From contig JAEPRB010000020.1 of the NCBI GenBank assembly GCA_016758965.1, positions 248,168 through 312,167 on the forward strand: DNA of 64,000 nucleotides, given 5' to 3'. Position 1 is the first letter of the stretch; every line of letters begins with the position of its first letter. Origin of the DNA: Circinella minor (Eukaryota; Mucoromycota; Mucoromycetes; Mucorales; Lichtheimiaceae). Of this stretch, positions 1 through 15,853 are shown in pieces. Position numbers and translations under genes: made by a program. The notes beneath the pieces were generated by a model. It searched no databases and was not told the origin of the DNA. It was given only the letters and a program-made list of their open reading frames with translations.

Positions 1-2872
1 TAATTCAAATAGCTGAGTCGATTCTTATATAAATGTGATTTATTTCCCTTTTTATTATTTCTTTTGTCTTTTTATTATAACAAACAAAAAAGAAAGAAAG
101 GTAGAAATAAAGAAAATGAAAAGAAATAATGATTTTTATAGTTCTTATGCATATTTTTTTTATGATCCGGTGGGATGCAAAATAGACATAAAAACTCGAC
201 TACTATTTTTTTAACATAGATACAATTACACAATACACTAACACTAAAACTCTTCCATTTTTTTTTTTTTGTCGCAAATTTTATTTTGTGATTTTTTCCA
301 TGCTATTCCGTTTTTGGAAATGGCCCGCCTTATAAGTTTTTCTTAATGCAGGAGCCAAAGAGATTAAGTTGATAAACGAAAAATTCATGCTACGTAACAA
401 CCAATATCAATTAATCGTAGGAACTCTCTTCGTTTCTTATTATTACTTTGTTACTATTATTATTTTAACTCATAAAATCAAAATTAAATTTTGCAAATCA
501 TCCTGATTGTAGATCTAACGAGTTTTGTGTAGAGATAAATAAAAAGAAGAACAAAGAAACAGTCTTCATTGTGTATCGTTACTATGAAACATGTTTATTA
601 TTGATCACCATGGCTACTATGCTATTGGAACCTTTTGAGTTCTTTTTTTTATTATAAACAAACAAAAGCACTCTATACATTCGCAATTTATTATCATAAT
701 TCAATATATAACTTCTTCCAGTGACATTATTATTCTTATTATACTATATATAAGCAATATAAATAAAGCAGTAAGTGGAGTATCAAAAGTTCTGATGTAA
801 GCATAAAATTAAAAAAATTACGTTCCTGAGTCATTCCCGACTAAACAAAATAATAACATTAGAACTCATCAAGTGTGAAATAATTTTTAATATATAATCA
901 AATATTTATTATTTAGTTGGCATATAAATGTAAAAGAGTATTGGTTATTTTATCGATCTTGACTTAAATTCTTGGAAAGTACACTTTTACTTTTTTTTTT
1001 TTGCCGTGTTGTCATGACGCATTCTAACGTGATATCATCTGTGAATAAAACAGAAAATGACTTTGTTTTCCCATTTGTGAGTAAAATCTTGTGCTACAAT
1101 TCGTCCAGTTGAAACCCACATTTATTAATACCCACACATCTGGGTAATGTGGACAGAAATTGTTGACAAGTAAATATTTGTATTTATGGTATAAAATTTT
1201 ATTTTCCAATGATCGAATCATATTTATAGATGACCAAATTGTAACAAAAAAAATGGGGTATTTAATATTAACGAATATATATTTTTTTGGAGATGAGAGG
1301 GGGAGAGATCACCATGGTAATGATGCTGGGAGAATGAGAAAACATCACATGAAATGTCCTTGTCATTATATGGAATAAAATGAAGTGATAGATGGATTCT
1401 GACAACAAAATAACTGAGTTATATATAATATTCACACACATGATCGGATATAATAATTAAATTACTGATGACTTTAACAATGACATATGTTAACATGTAC
1501 CTGTTGTGGTATTACTAGCTTATAGCATATTATGAACAATGAAATTCATTGTGATTATCATTATATGTATATCTCATGGATCGAACGTCTGTAAAGCCTA
1601 TTATAAAGAATGTCACTGAGAAAAAAAATTCGCGGGCTGCAATAAATTAATATATAAGCGGAATCTCTCTCTTTTTTTTTTGCGGATCGAGTCCAGGCTT
1701 TGTTGTTGTTGAAAATGAGTTTATCTTAAAATATTATACAAACACCACGTGAGTTTATACATAATCATAAAATGATACTAAAGATCAGAGAGTTCCCAGG
1801 TGGAAAAATGAAAGAAACAGATTATTGGTTGTAATGGTAATGTCTAGTAATGTTATTATTATTGCTATTATTATAAGGAGGAATTCTAATAATAAAGAAC
1901 CCTCACATGATGTAGAAATCAGAAACAAAGAATAGTAACGAAATAATAATATGATATGATACTTGTCAGATTATGTAAAATAGATTTATCATATCAATTG
2001 TAACAAATAAAACTACTCTTTTAATAATATTAAACAAAGGAGAAGAAAGGATCGTAAAATGTATTAAAAAGAACGAACTGTGCCTGTTCTTTGTAATACA
2101 CTCAATCCCGAGTTCCGCAGAACTGAGTTCCTTTTTTTTTTTTTGCTCTTTCTTGTTCTGTGTTTTTTTCGACTACCCTTTACTCTCTCTTTTTCTTTAT
2201 TCCTTTATACCCTTCTCTTTTTTTTTATTTTACTTTTCACACAATAATATAAAACCTCGTGATGAGTGCTTCTGTCTTTTTGGACACATTGCGTAAACAT
2301 GACTTGGACCATGTAAATTGCCTTTTTCTTTTTTCTTTTCTTAATATTGTAGTATAAGTTATAATAAACTCATCTCTCTTTCTTCCTATGTGTTTTTGAA
2401 ACAGTTCTATCCAACGTGAGTTTCCTCCTTTTTTTTTAGCGACTTCTTTGTCTAAACTTGACATAAAAAATATATTACTTTATTCAAAGTTTTTGTTCTT
2501 TATATATAAATTGTCAAAATGGTATTTTTTCTTTAGATTTTCTAATCACGGTATCACACAACTTCAAAACCTCTTGCAGGTAATAATTTTTCTTTAAAAA
2601 AAAAACGAAGAAAAATATTGTTCATGCGTGCAGTGCGCACGCGGCAAAATAATGGCCCAAGCGACTTATTGAAAAAAAAAGGGGGAGGGGGTCGCTATTA
2701 AAAGACACACATACACATATATCTTTACAATATATCCATGATGTGTGGTTAGTATTATTTAATATAAAATTCACATAAACATATATAAATATAATAGTTA
2801 TCTGTTCAAGACTATACAACATTAGGTATTACTGATATTAGTGACCGACGCAAGATATTTGGTTTAATACAA
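1..2872. other. AT-rich spacer upstream of kinesin-13, no gene seen
   Basis: No reading frame longer than about 75 codons and no family resemblance was seen. The stretch carries many A/T homopolymers (for example near 260, 992 and 2133) and short TA-rich tracts. A lysine/arginine-rich 75-codon minus-strand frame at 2237-2464 has no recognisable motif and was not called. The last few hundred bases should hold the promoter of the gene starting at 2873. Confidence 0.5.
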
Positions 2873-5999
<3,127 letters not shown>

Positions 6000-6345
6000 T
6001 ATACATATAGATATAAATATATTCTTTTTATCTATCTTTCATTTTTCTACTCCTCTCTTCTTATATATAAACATGTATATATATATAAGCTTTATATCTC
6101 ATTCTTTTATATATCTATAATTTGTATCCGTAACAATATACACCCACACCCAAATAGTTCACAGTATTCCTCTTCCAAATTCTAACTCTTTTCTTTTGTA
6201 TATATATATATATATAACATTCACGCAAAAGAAACATGAACAAAAAAAACATATTTTTGTGGCTGATAAAGATATCGTTGTGCAATTGTTTTATTCCCTC
6301 GTATTTAGTGAATAATGTGTTTTATTTAAAAAAACGAAATCCACT
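6000..6345. other. Convergent 3' spacer between kinesin-13 and eL33
   Basis: Short AT-rich spacer between two convergent 3' ends. It has TA dinucleotide tracts near 6079-6088 and 6197-6214 and no gene. It presumably contains the 3' UTRs and polyadenylation signals of both genes. Confidence 0.6.
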
Positions 6346-7048
6346 TTAGATGGTGGAAGGATAAAGCATCTATAAATTAAAATATATCAAATAATGAGTT
6401 AACAACTTTCCATCTATAGATTCTAATTGTCTTCTTTTTTTGTCTTTAACAATAATAATAAATAAAGAAAACTTACGACGCGGACGGAAGCACCCATGGT
6501 CTTGGCAGGCAAGTTCTTGCGGAAACGAGCCTTGACGACACCACTGGTACCGTGGACACGGGAAATGCGACCCCAGATAACACGAATCTTGGAACCGTTG
6601 ATTTCACGCTTAGCACGGTAGACGTAGGCAACACGCTTACCAAGGTAGAATTGAGCATCCTTGGAAGTTTGGACACCCTCAAGCTTGAGAAGCGAGACGT
6701 TGGGGTTTTGGGTACGCTTAGCACGTTCGAAACCGAGGACGCGGCCCTTGCTGTAAAGACTACAATTGATAATAAAAGATTGATGTGGAATTCATTTTTT
6801 TTGTTAAATTATCGTTTCTTTTTTTTTTGTTTGCGTTCCTTTAATGAATCGTTCCAATTCCGTAATAATATTTCGTTCGTATATTTATCTAATCCATTTC
6901 CCCCTTTTTTACTCTCTCTTTTTTTCAATCCATCCATTTAATCTATCCATCCGTTCGTTTCGTTCATCCATCTATCTATTTGTTTCCCAAAAGGAATATA
7001 TTTATAGTATTATAGTATCATATGGTGTACCTACCGAGTTTCAGCCAT
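6346..7048 (-). CDS. RPL33: Large-subunit ribosomal protein eL33 (L35Ae)
   Basis: Component of the 60S ribosomal subunit (family L35Ae/eL33). Three exons on the minus strand: 7035-7048 (MAET plus part of an Arg codon), 6477-6759 and 6346-6369. Spliced length is 106 aa, normal for the family. Diagnostic segments are [65 protein letters not shown] and the C-terminal MLYPSTI. Introns are 6760-7034 and 6370-6476, with GTAGGT/TAG and GTAAGT/TAG borders. The tiny first coding exon and long first intron are common in ribosomal protein genes. Codons are clearly more GC-ending than in neighbouring genes, which fits high expression. The first intron holds GGAT-type tetranucleotide repetition. Confidence 0.97.
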
Positions 7049-9112
7049 GAGGTTAACGATGAAGGAGGAGGAAAATCAAATTTCGAACTTAGAAATGGGT
7101 GTATAGGTAAATCTACACACTGCTTCGAATCAATTTCAAAAACCGACACATATTATCCAATAACATCCTGGGCTATGAAACCAGTATCTATGCAAATGAG
7201 AGTAATATTAAATTTTGTTGTTGGGAGTATTACCTTGAAATATTATAGTTAAAAATATGCTATCTGGGAATTACTCTTGCATTATTTTTAGGCAAATATT
7301 AGCTTTATATATGTAGTCTATACAACACTTCTTTTTTCTTTTTTTGCAAAAGAAAGTTTATTACTGGATTTTTCTGAAGGGGAAAGCAGTTGATTTACAA
7401 TAACCCATTTTTCATTTCTAACGTTGCCGAACTAAAAGAATATATCTGTAATATAGTTAAAAAAAATAATTAATCTTTTTCGTAAAATTACATTAAGTGA
7501 ATTTTATATACTGAGAATTTTAAATAACACTTTATAAGCTATAGCTTACTGCTACTCCCGCAAATATATGGTTGCTATGACTATACTCTTAAAAATATGT
7601 CAACCAAACAAAATGTTAAATTATGTACTTTATGCTTAACTTTTTTTTCTTTTTTCAGTTTGGAAATAAAATGGTTTTTATTCGAAATTATTTGCCATGA
7701 TAATACCTTTATATATATAATAATAATGCATACATCGCTTAATACTTTTCTTATATATCTACCGGAATATCTTAAAATAACTAAAAGATACATCATTACC
7801 AAGTACTTTATTAAACAACTACATTGGTTTTTCAGCGCTGGGTGTTTGAAACGGGACACTACATAACTCAATCAGGTGAAATATCGTATATCATATGAAC
7901 CACCTTACTTTCCAGTTATGACAATAAACGACAAGTTACGTAGGTCATATGATGTACTTATTTCATTCAAGTTCTTCGATTATAATATATATGATCAATA
8001 ATTGAAATATGCCCACACAATGACAAGAAGCAAGATGGAAAAGCATATTATGCATAAATTCCTCCTACTATGTTGTAAACTTTTTATATGTTAGGAAAAG
8101 CTCTTCTCTTTTTCCATCGTAGCTAAAAGCTTCACATACTAGTATTCTTTAATTAATATAAAGTAGATTTATAAAAATATTAAATGGATACGTAATGTTA
8201 ATGACAACAGCCGTAAAATTTGTCCTTAAGCTTGCTTTTTCTTAGCAAAATTAAAAATAACACAGCTTTTACATGTCGATTTAACAAACATCTTTCTCCA
8301 ATGAACGAGTTTTATAAAATATTTTAAATAAAGCAACATGGATAAACAAAGTAACGAAGTTCAAATCCTTAATTAAAACTAACTGTCTGCTTATTATCAT
8401 TACCATAACTAAGTAGTAATATAAAATTATCGTAATCAGTATGCGATACCAGCAGTAGCGAAACCTTTAGAGAAAAAAGTCTATGATCAAGGGCTGTATA
8501 AATGAGGAGACGGTGCTACTTTTTCCCCCTATTATTTTAGATATCCTCTTCGTAGACGAAATAATGTATTAAAAAACGCTGTAATATATATTAGGTCAGG
8601 TATATTATAGCATTATTACTAACTTTATGAGCTTTTTATTTTTGCCTTTACTAATTATCATAAAGCTTTTGCACGTCAATCAAAAAGTCTATCCCAGTTA
8701 CCGCAATTATTAAGGTGGTGTGTTTCTGACCAATCAAAATTAGGAACGCAGAAAAAGAATAATGTTTTCTTCACAGGTGCATAATATGATACAAAAAAAA
8801 ATTACAGGTACATACTATAACTATTAAATTTCTTGAATGAATATTTATAACTATGATAAAATAAAACACAAGAGAAGATATTGTTGACCTTTTATAGTGT
8901 ATATAACTATATAATATACAGTAAAATGCAGCTGTAATAACATTACATGAAAAACTGTATCACCAGGGGAATTAAGAATACGCTCTCGTTATGCTTGAAC
9001 CAAAAAGCCGATCTGAGAAATTTATATCAGTAATCTTTTTTGTTTTCATTTTCTTCATCTTTTTCATCCTCATATTGTTAATCAAATAGTATATCCTTTC
9101 GCGCGGTCTTAT
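7049..9112. other. Spacer between eL33 and the zinc-finger module gene
   Basis: Divergent promoter region for eL33 (-) and the gene starting at 9113 (+). No gene was called. Two overlapping frames at 7581-7871 on opposite strands have low-complexity Ile/Leu/Lys composition and look accidental. Short plus-strand segments at about 8430-8500 and 8612-8785 have more protein-like composition and are listed as a finding. Confidence 0.45.
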
Positions 9113-11418
9113 ATGAAAAAATCCTTGGTCAGTACTTCAGAGAGCCAAAATTCTCTTGACAACACAACGCAGACAAGAAACAAAGCTTCTGTTCCAGCCG
9201 AAAATAATGCAGTAATTACGTCCGAAATAGTCCCAGTTCACCAAGGTATCACGAACCACATAAGTGTTTGTCAAAGAACAAAAAAAAAACTGATTTTAAT
9301 TATTATTAATATTATTATTTTTTTTCTTTGTGCGATTCAACAATCTAGTAGTTTCATCGCAAGATTCGACATTGTCACGTCTAAAAAACAACGCTGAAAG
9401 ATCTTCAATAGATCTCGCTCATCGCTCTCAAAACTATGGAATTTTAATGAATGATGACAACATCGCAGACACAGTTACTATTATTACTGGTGACAGTGTA
9501 TCACAGACTTTAAGCAATGATGGTATGAGGTTCTTCTTACTTTCTTTTAGTAAAATAACTGAACCTTTTAATTACCCAACATAGTTATTAAAACGAACGA
9601 TAATATATATAAAAGAAGTTTGATTAATACCAAAATCATTATATTAACTTAATTTTTTAACAGGCGATGAATTGACTAGCTTAAAACGTCAACGTGACAA
9701 CTATGACAAAAATGGTATTTATTCAAAATTTTCCAACTTATAAATTAGGATTGATTTAACTATATATAAACTTTAAAAATGTTTATTAGATAATACATCA
9801 GAAGAATCATTAGTAAAACGTGTACGTAGCAGTCAGGAGCAGTATAAAGTTACTGGGTCAACTCAAAATAATAGTAATAGCGAGGGAAAAAATGACGACA
9901 AAAAACGAAATCTATTTGACAAAAAAAAATCCAAAGAAACTCAAAAAAATGTGAAAAGTAAATATTCAAATCCATAATTATATTTAAACGAAAAGCGTAC
10001 AAAAAAGAGATAAAGCTTTCTTCTTTTTTTCTCTGGTCATTTTAATTAATAGGTGCTTTAATTTACAAACAACAATTTATATAGTATTCTACTGTCCATA
10101 CAAGAATTGTTATGTACAACGTAACAAGGACTCTTTTATGATTAATCATATACGGGAGAGTCATGATTCTAATATAGAAATGGCTATAACTGGAACATCT
10201 CAAAATAATTCTTTAAAAAGTCATGCTTATGCTTGTGTAAGAACAGGCATGATTGTCTATTTCGATGGTAATAATGAATGTATTTTTTTTTTGAGAAACA
10301 AAAGTATTTTATTATCAGTTATTAAAATTTATTATTGATTTTTTTAGGAGCATCACGTAATACATTAAATAGTAATGATAAGCTTATTCCTCTCTCTCAA
10401 TATAATCAACTAGAAGAATTGGGGAAAAAAGGTAGATGTGATAATTGTTTGTTAAAAAAAAGACTATATAGATGGAATATACACGAAATTTCAAAATCAT
10501 ATTTATACATTATTTTTTATGTATATTAAATAGGTGAGCAACGGTATTACTGTCCTTATAAGGATTGTAGAACGTCAATAAAAAATCGTGCTGATCATCT
10601 TTATCGCCACATTCGAACAAAGCACTACAAGAAATTTCCATTATTACCTGTTGGAGGCCATAAAGAATATGTTTTTCGAACGTCTCGGGACCAGATACTT
10701 GATTTTAGAAAAGGTACACTTATAATAATATATATATATATATATATATATACATTTTTTCTACTTTCACTATATACTAATAATAAGAAATGTATAATAC
10801 ATGTATAAAATTATTATATTTATATAGAAAGTTCGCGAGATATGTTAAATCAAGGGGAACCTATTTTAAATGCAACATTCAAAGGTAATGTACAACTTCC
10901 TTCTATTTACATAAGATGTTTCAAGTTATGTAGCTTTAATAAAGAACCATTATTTTAATCACTAACACAAAAGAGTGTTATGTTTGTCTCGGGTGAATTA
11001 AAAAAATAAATATCTAAATAGATATAAAACTATTCCATTGCCCATATATTGGATGCACAAGTAATGTTTTTACTGCTTACAGTAATACTTTTGTACATAT
11101 TAAAAAGTGTCACAATCCAGATCTTGTAATTCCATCTACCGTGGCAAATTGTGAATATGTTTTCAGACATCCAGCGTCTGGAGAAATAATGACTTTTGAC
11201 GATGGTAACGATCCATTATTGTTTTGTAATTGTATATTATCATTTTATAAAAAGGGACATATATTAATGAATAACTAATAATTATAGTGTCCTCACGAAA
11301 AACACTTGGCAAGACACAACAAATTATTATCGGCATCAAAGACCAAGATGGATCAAATAGGGAGGACGACCATAATAGTACTACTAGTAACAACGTTAAA
11401 TGGATCCTCAATAATTAA
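9113..11418 (+). CDS. Unrecognised multi-exon protein with three repeated C2H2-like zinc-finger modules
   Basis: Not assignable to a named family. Ten exons: 9113-9245, 9349-9522, 9664-9714, 9790-9957, 10085-10267, 10348-10431, 10534-10713, 10828-10884, 11022-11204, 11288-11418; spliced 447 aa. Every intron is phase 1. Exons 5, 7 and 9 (183, 180, 183 nt) each encode one finger of pattern C-P-Y-x2-C-x12/13-H-[IL]-x3-H (FYCPYKNC..., YYCPYKDC..., FHCPYIGC...). In each, a second short motif like EYVFR...G-I..F-D follows before the exon end. Exons 6, 8 and 10 begin with similar linkers (GASRNTL, ESSRDML, VSSRKTL). The N-terminal third is polar and low complexity with basic KRQR/KRVR patches. Fingers suggest nucleic-acid binding; this is inference. 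Exon borders rest on conserved phase, GT/AG sites and repeat alignment; the 5' end is least certain. Confidence 0.75.
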
Positions 11419-14400
11419 TAATAATAGTTATATTTACATATTTATAATGTGATTTACAAAAATGAAATGAAATAATAACAATACGGGTGAAGGTAATAGA
11501 AATAATCACGATAAAGTATTATTTTATTCTTATTATAGCGATGCCCGCTATCTTTAAAGGATTTTATTGTCGTTTTCTTAAAAAAACTAACATGCTTCTA
11601 TTGACTAGGGTGACTTATACTAGCATAACAATAAATGTACAGAGACCTCTTTATATTATTCTGTTGAAAATATATAGGTCCTTTGATAGTATTCTACTTC
11701 AATTTATTAAGTTTGACGCCTTGCGTCTTTTCTGATGACATGTTCTTGATAATACACCAATGAGATGTTTTTTATGGTTATATCTCGTATCCAAAACTAA
11801 AATTTGTATTAAATTGCGTGTGTGTGTGTGTGTGTGTGTGAAAGAGTGGATAGAAAGCAAGAAAATACAAATTTATCTGTCTTAATTCTTGTATACCGCA
11901 CTTTTTGAACAAGTCTCAGACAAACCATTTTATTCCACACTGATACATATCTAAATAATTTGATGGTTATAATAGCAATTTAGAATGGTTCTGGTCAAAT
12001 GTTTGTGTATTCTGGTTATTTGCGATCGAGAGTATTATTGTACTTTTTCTTTATAAAGATTCTCATGTAAAGTGAAAGCTGCATCGGAAAATACAGATTT
12101 GCTATAGCTAAATGTTTTACCCCAACAGAAATTAAGTATAATAAAAGGTTGGGGGGTTTACACAGTCAAAGTCCCTTCATTCTACTATTTATCAAGCTCA
12201 CAAGAAGAAAGAAGACAAGTTAATGATGAACGCATGCATAAGACATGAAGCAAAAGCTTGGGCTCACTTAAACATTGAAATAATCTATGAGATAATATCC
12301 ATAATATGAGAAGCGATAACCTAATGATATTAAATAGCACCTGGATGGTTTGAATGTTATATATATTTGACACGTAAAATGGGGTTTTCTAGAGCAAAAA
12401 GTAAACATGCACACAAGAAAATGTCTAGCGTGTCACTCTCCTTAGCTTAATTATTAATAACTTTGTAACTTTTGTTAAGTAATACTACATATCCCATACA
12501 AAGGATATAAATTATAAAGCTCACGATTTAGCATCTTTATATAATTTCTTGTCTATGCAGAAAAAAGTGCAAGATTAAAGTAGAATGTATTAGAATGATT
12601 AGATGATAAATGCTGTTCTTGATCAATTTCTTGCTATACGAAAATGACAGAAGCAGCTTAAGGAAAAATATAACAATACATGCGTTGTATCTTATACAGC
12701 CTGTATCAAAATAATGAAAAGAGTGGGAAATAAGTACGGCTTAATAATATGATACTCTTGATAGTTTCAACATTCTATTGATAATTGTGGTACTGTCATG
12801 TCGAACAGTAGTACTAGTATGAACAGAAGAAATCATCATATATTATATGCTATAGCATAATGCAAGAATTAAAATATACCTCCTTGTTTCTTTTTGTTCT
12901 ATATAAACAAGTTAACTTGAAACATATTTCTTATTTGTAATAAGATCATAAAAAGTGAGTATATACTTGCTTGTGTACAACTATATATACACTTTAAAGT
13001 TTAGAAGAAGTTATCGATTTGAATTAAGAGAGTAGAAATTGCCAAGTGTACACAAAAAGGAAATGATGGGACCCCACCCCGCACAACAATTTCCACATGG
13101 TTACTGTCAAAGGGAAAAAAAATGAAGTGTCAGCTTCAAAATAAAATGATAAAGAATACAGCTTAATAGGGCTTAGTATATGATTGATATGATTACGATA
13201 TGATATGATTAACTGATAACCATAAAATATCGTACCTAATTAAAAACAGATATACAAGATATTTTCTATTTATTCATGATGGACAAAAATGTCAAATATA
13301 AGAAAAAAGTATATATATAGAAACATTAGATAAATAATTGATTTGAGGTATTAAGTACTTTGAACTTGGTTTAGCATTGTACATCTAATCTCAAAATCCG
13401 AAAGATCGTTGACAGATTATTAAAGAATTGAAAGATAAAAATAAACATAATATAAACAATAATATTTTTTGTTTATTATTATTCAGACAGCAAAATATTA
13501 CTTGATAGTTAAAAAAAAAAGAAATAGAGAACATCTCGCTGTTGTTACTATATAGTACAAAGTTGTTGCCATGGCTACCTAGTGGGTGAGAAGTTTCCAA
13601 GGTAACACAATTTTTTTTTATCAGAAGTAGATCATGATCCTTTTTTCTTTTATTACGTATAGATTACAATTATCATTTACCAAAAAAAAAAAAAACTATA
13701 TGCAATGCAAAGTAATGTTTATTTTTTTCTGTGTACACATTAGATTTGATCTCATATTTAAATCATAATATTTGATGGTGACAGTGATGATTTGAATAAT
13801 AACTGAGACAAATTGAACCAAGAAAGTAAAGGAAGAAATTCAGCCAATCGATGATTTTCTTATCACCATTAATTTATAAGAGGTAAAATTATAATTTCAG
13901 GGGTCGGGGATGTATCTATATTTGAGGGTGGGGTAATATAGAGAGAAGAAGAGAACTGGGAAGGAGAAAGAAACAGGAGCGTGTGTAGTTCAATGCAACT
14001 GGAAGACTCAGCTTATATGTTCAGGGCGGCGAAAAGTGTATTTTTGTCAGGTAAAAGTCGCCGATTTATACTTACAATGATATCTATTTGTTACTTTCAC
14101 ACACCAACTTAAAAAGAAGTTTAATGCAAATATATTCCCATCCGACTTGCATTAATAAAAAGTAAAAAAGGGTTTCGTTTGTTGGTCGGTGAATATGTAA
14201 GCCGTGATCCGGTATAAGATCCAAAAAAAAAGCTTCAATAAACTGTTCAGTTTATGGTAAACTGTCCGTGTTGTACCATAAGAGGTATCTTTATTGGAAC
14301 CAATCAAAGAAAAAAGAGTAGGGAACTCGCGTTAAACAAAAAAAAAAAATTCTGTCCCTTTTTAACAAAAGCTTGTGCCATTCAAAATAATAAACATTTT

Positions 14401-14515
14401 TTTTTCTTTTGTTCGAATCGTTCTTTTTCCTTCTTTTCAACCTTTTTTTTTCTTTTTACCCCACATATATAAACAACCAATCCTTTTTTTAAAAAAACAA
14501 AATTCACTATAACTA
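11419..14515. other. AT-rich spacer upstream of the GATA factor gene
   Basis: About 3.1 kb without a supportable gene. It contains a GT repeat at about 11819-11840 and many A/T tracts. Before the GATA gene there is a slightly more GC-rich patch (about 13895-14060) with the inverted hexamers CGGCGA and TCGCCG, and some GATA-containing words such as TGATATC. The last few hundred bases should be the promoter of the gene at 14516. Confidence 0.45.
11819..11840. repeat. GT dinucleotide microsatellite
   Basis: Uninterrupted TG/GT repeat visible in the sequence, located 3' of the zinc-finger module gene. Confidence 0.9.
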
Positions 14516-15853
14516 ATGAGTAATAAAAGTCGACGACAATCTGCACGCCCTTCTACAACTGACACTGCTGCTGCCATTCTTTCTGATTCTTTATTTCCTA
14601 CTCCTCCACAAAAAGAACATGAAAAGAAAAAAGAAGATCCCTTGGGATCTCAAGTTTGGCGACTTTATACCAAAGCAAAAGATACTTTACCAAATGGATC
14701 TCGTTTGGAAAACTTGACTTGGCGTATGATGGCAATGAATTTGAGGAAAAAGCAATTAGAAGAACAAAAACAACTTGAGCAAGAACAACAACAACAAAAA
14801 GAAGTTCAAAGGCTTAAAGTTGAACAAGAAGACGAAGTAATGGAACCCATTGAATTAAATCAACCTTTCCCCGTGGTAAGTTTTTATTATTATTATTATA
14901 ATTATTATATATTTTTCTTTTTTTTTTCTCACTGTTTAAAAAAAAACAACAACAATATCAACATAAAAAAAAAAAAGAAATCTAAAACGAGCATGTATGC
15001 TCATGAACCAAAAGCTACTTCCAGCATTACTATTCCTTCCGACCCTTCGGCTGAATCTCTTAAACATTCGTTTGACTCGCTTCATGTCACTCAACCATAT
15101 TCCGCTCCTTCGCCAACATCCTCCATAATATCTTCTCCTACTGCATCTATATCATCACCACCTAAAAGAGAAGATCCAAAAGAACTTACAAAATGTGCAA
15201 ACTGTGAAACTACCACAACGTAAGTAGAGTGAATTGATGTGGTGACGAGGTGTAGAAAAATTGGTTGTATATAATATATATATTTAATAGTTAATAACTG
15301 ATGATGATGATCATTATTATTTAATAGTCCATTGTGGCGAAGGGACACTGAAGGTCAACCTCTATGTAATGCATGTGGTTTATTCTTAAAATTACATGGC
15401 GTAGTAAGACCATTAAGCTTAAAGACAAATGTAATTAAAAAACGCAACCGTAGTGGTAGTTTACAATTAAATCAAACACCCAACAGGAATGGATCTTCTA
15501 CAACAGCAATTGCACCACTTGATAATGATAACAAAAAACGACAACGTATTGATAGTCGACCAGCAGTAGTAATTGCTGCTGATGAAGAAGAAATGTTTGC
15601 AACACCTGGTGATGGATTTAAGAATGTTTTATTGGCCAAGAAACAACAACAACAACAACGACAGCAACAAATGCTAAATAATATTATGTTTGGATTAACC
15701 CCTGATCAATGGCGACAATTAATTTTATTACAACAAGCAGGAACCACGACTGCAATTACGACAGCTGAAGAATCAACATCATCAGGTACAACAACAACAA
15801 CGCCTGTTGTTCATCATAATAATGAAGCATCTCTTTCTGCTTCTTGGTCTTAA
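14516..15853 (+). CDS. AreA/Nit-2-type GATA transcription factor
   Basis: Predicted nitrogen-regulation-type GATA factor. Exons: 14516-14875, 14978-15219, 15328-15853; spliced about 375 aa. Residues about 41-80 ([20 protein letters not shown], then ...LENLTWRMM) match the conserved N-terminal domain of fungal AreA/Nit-2/Gaf1 proteins (DUF1752). The single finger is C-x2-C-x17-C-x2-C at about residues 193-217 (CANC...[16 protein letters not shown]), followed by a basic tail ([20 protein letters not shown]). The finger is split by an intron (15220-15327). The C-terminus has Gln-rich tracts. The first intron (14876-14977) is 102 nt, a multiple of three, has no in-frame stop, and would use an AAG acceptor. 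Retention would therefore add a Tyr/Phe/Asn/Lys-rich insert of 34 residues. Target HGATAR sites and a role in nitrogen metabolism are family knowledge. Confidence 0.9.

Noticed and set aside
7581..7871. Overlapping 89- and 96-codon frames on opposite strands
   Set aside because: Composition is Ile/Tyr/Leu/Lys-rich and neither contains a recognisable pattern.
10432..10533. Read-through frame GRCDNCLLKKRLYRW after exon 6 as a Zn2Cys6-like motif
   Set aside because: It lies in the intron defined by the consistent phase-1 pattern and soon meets a stop; only two cysteines are present.
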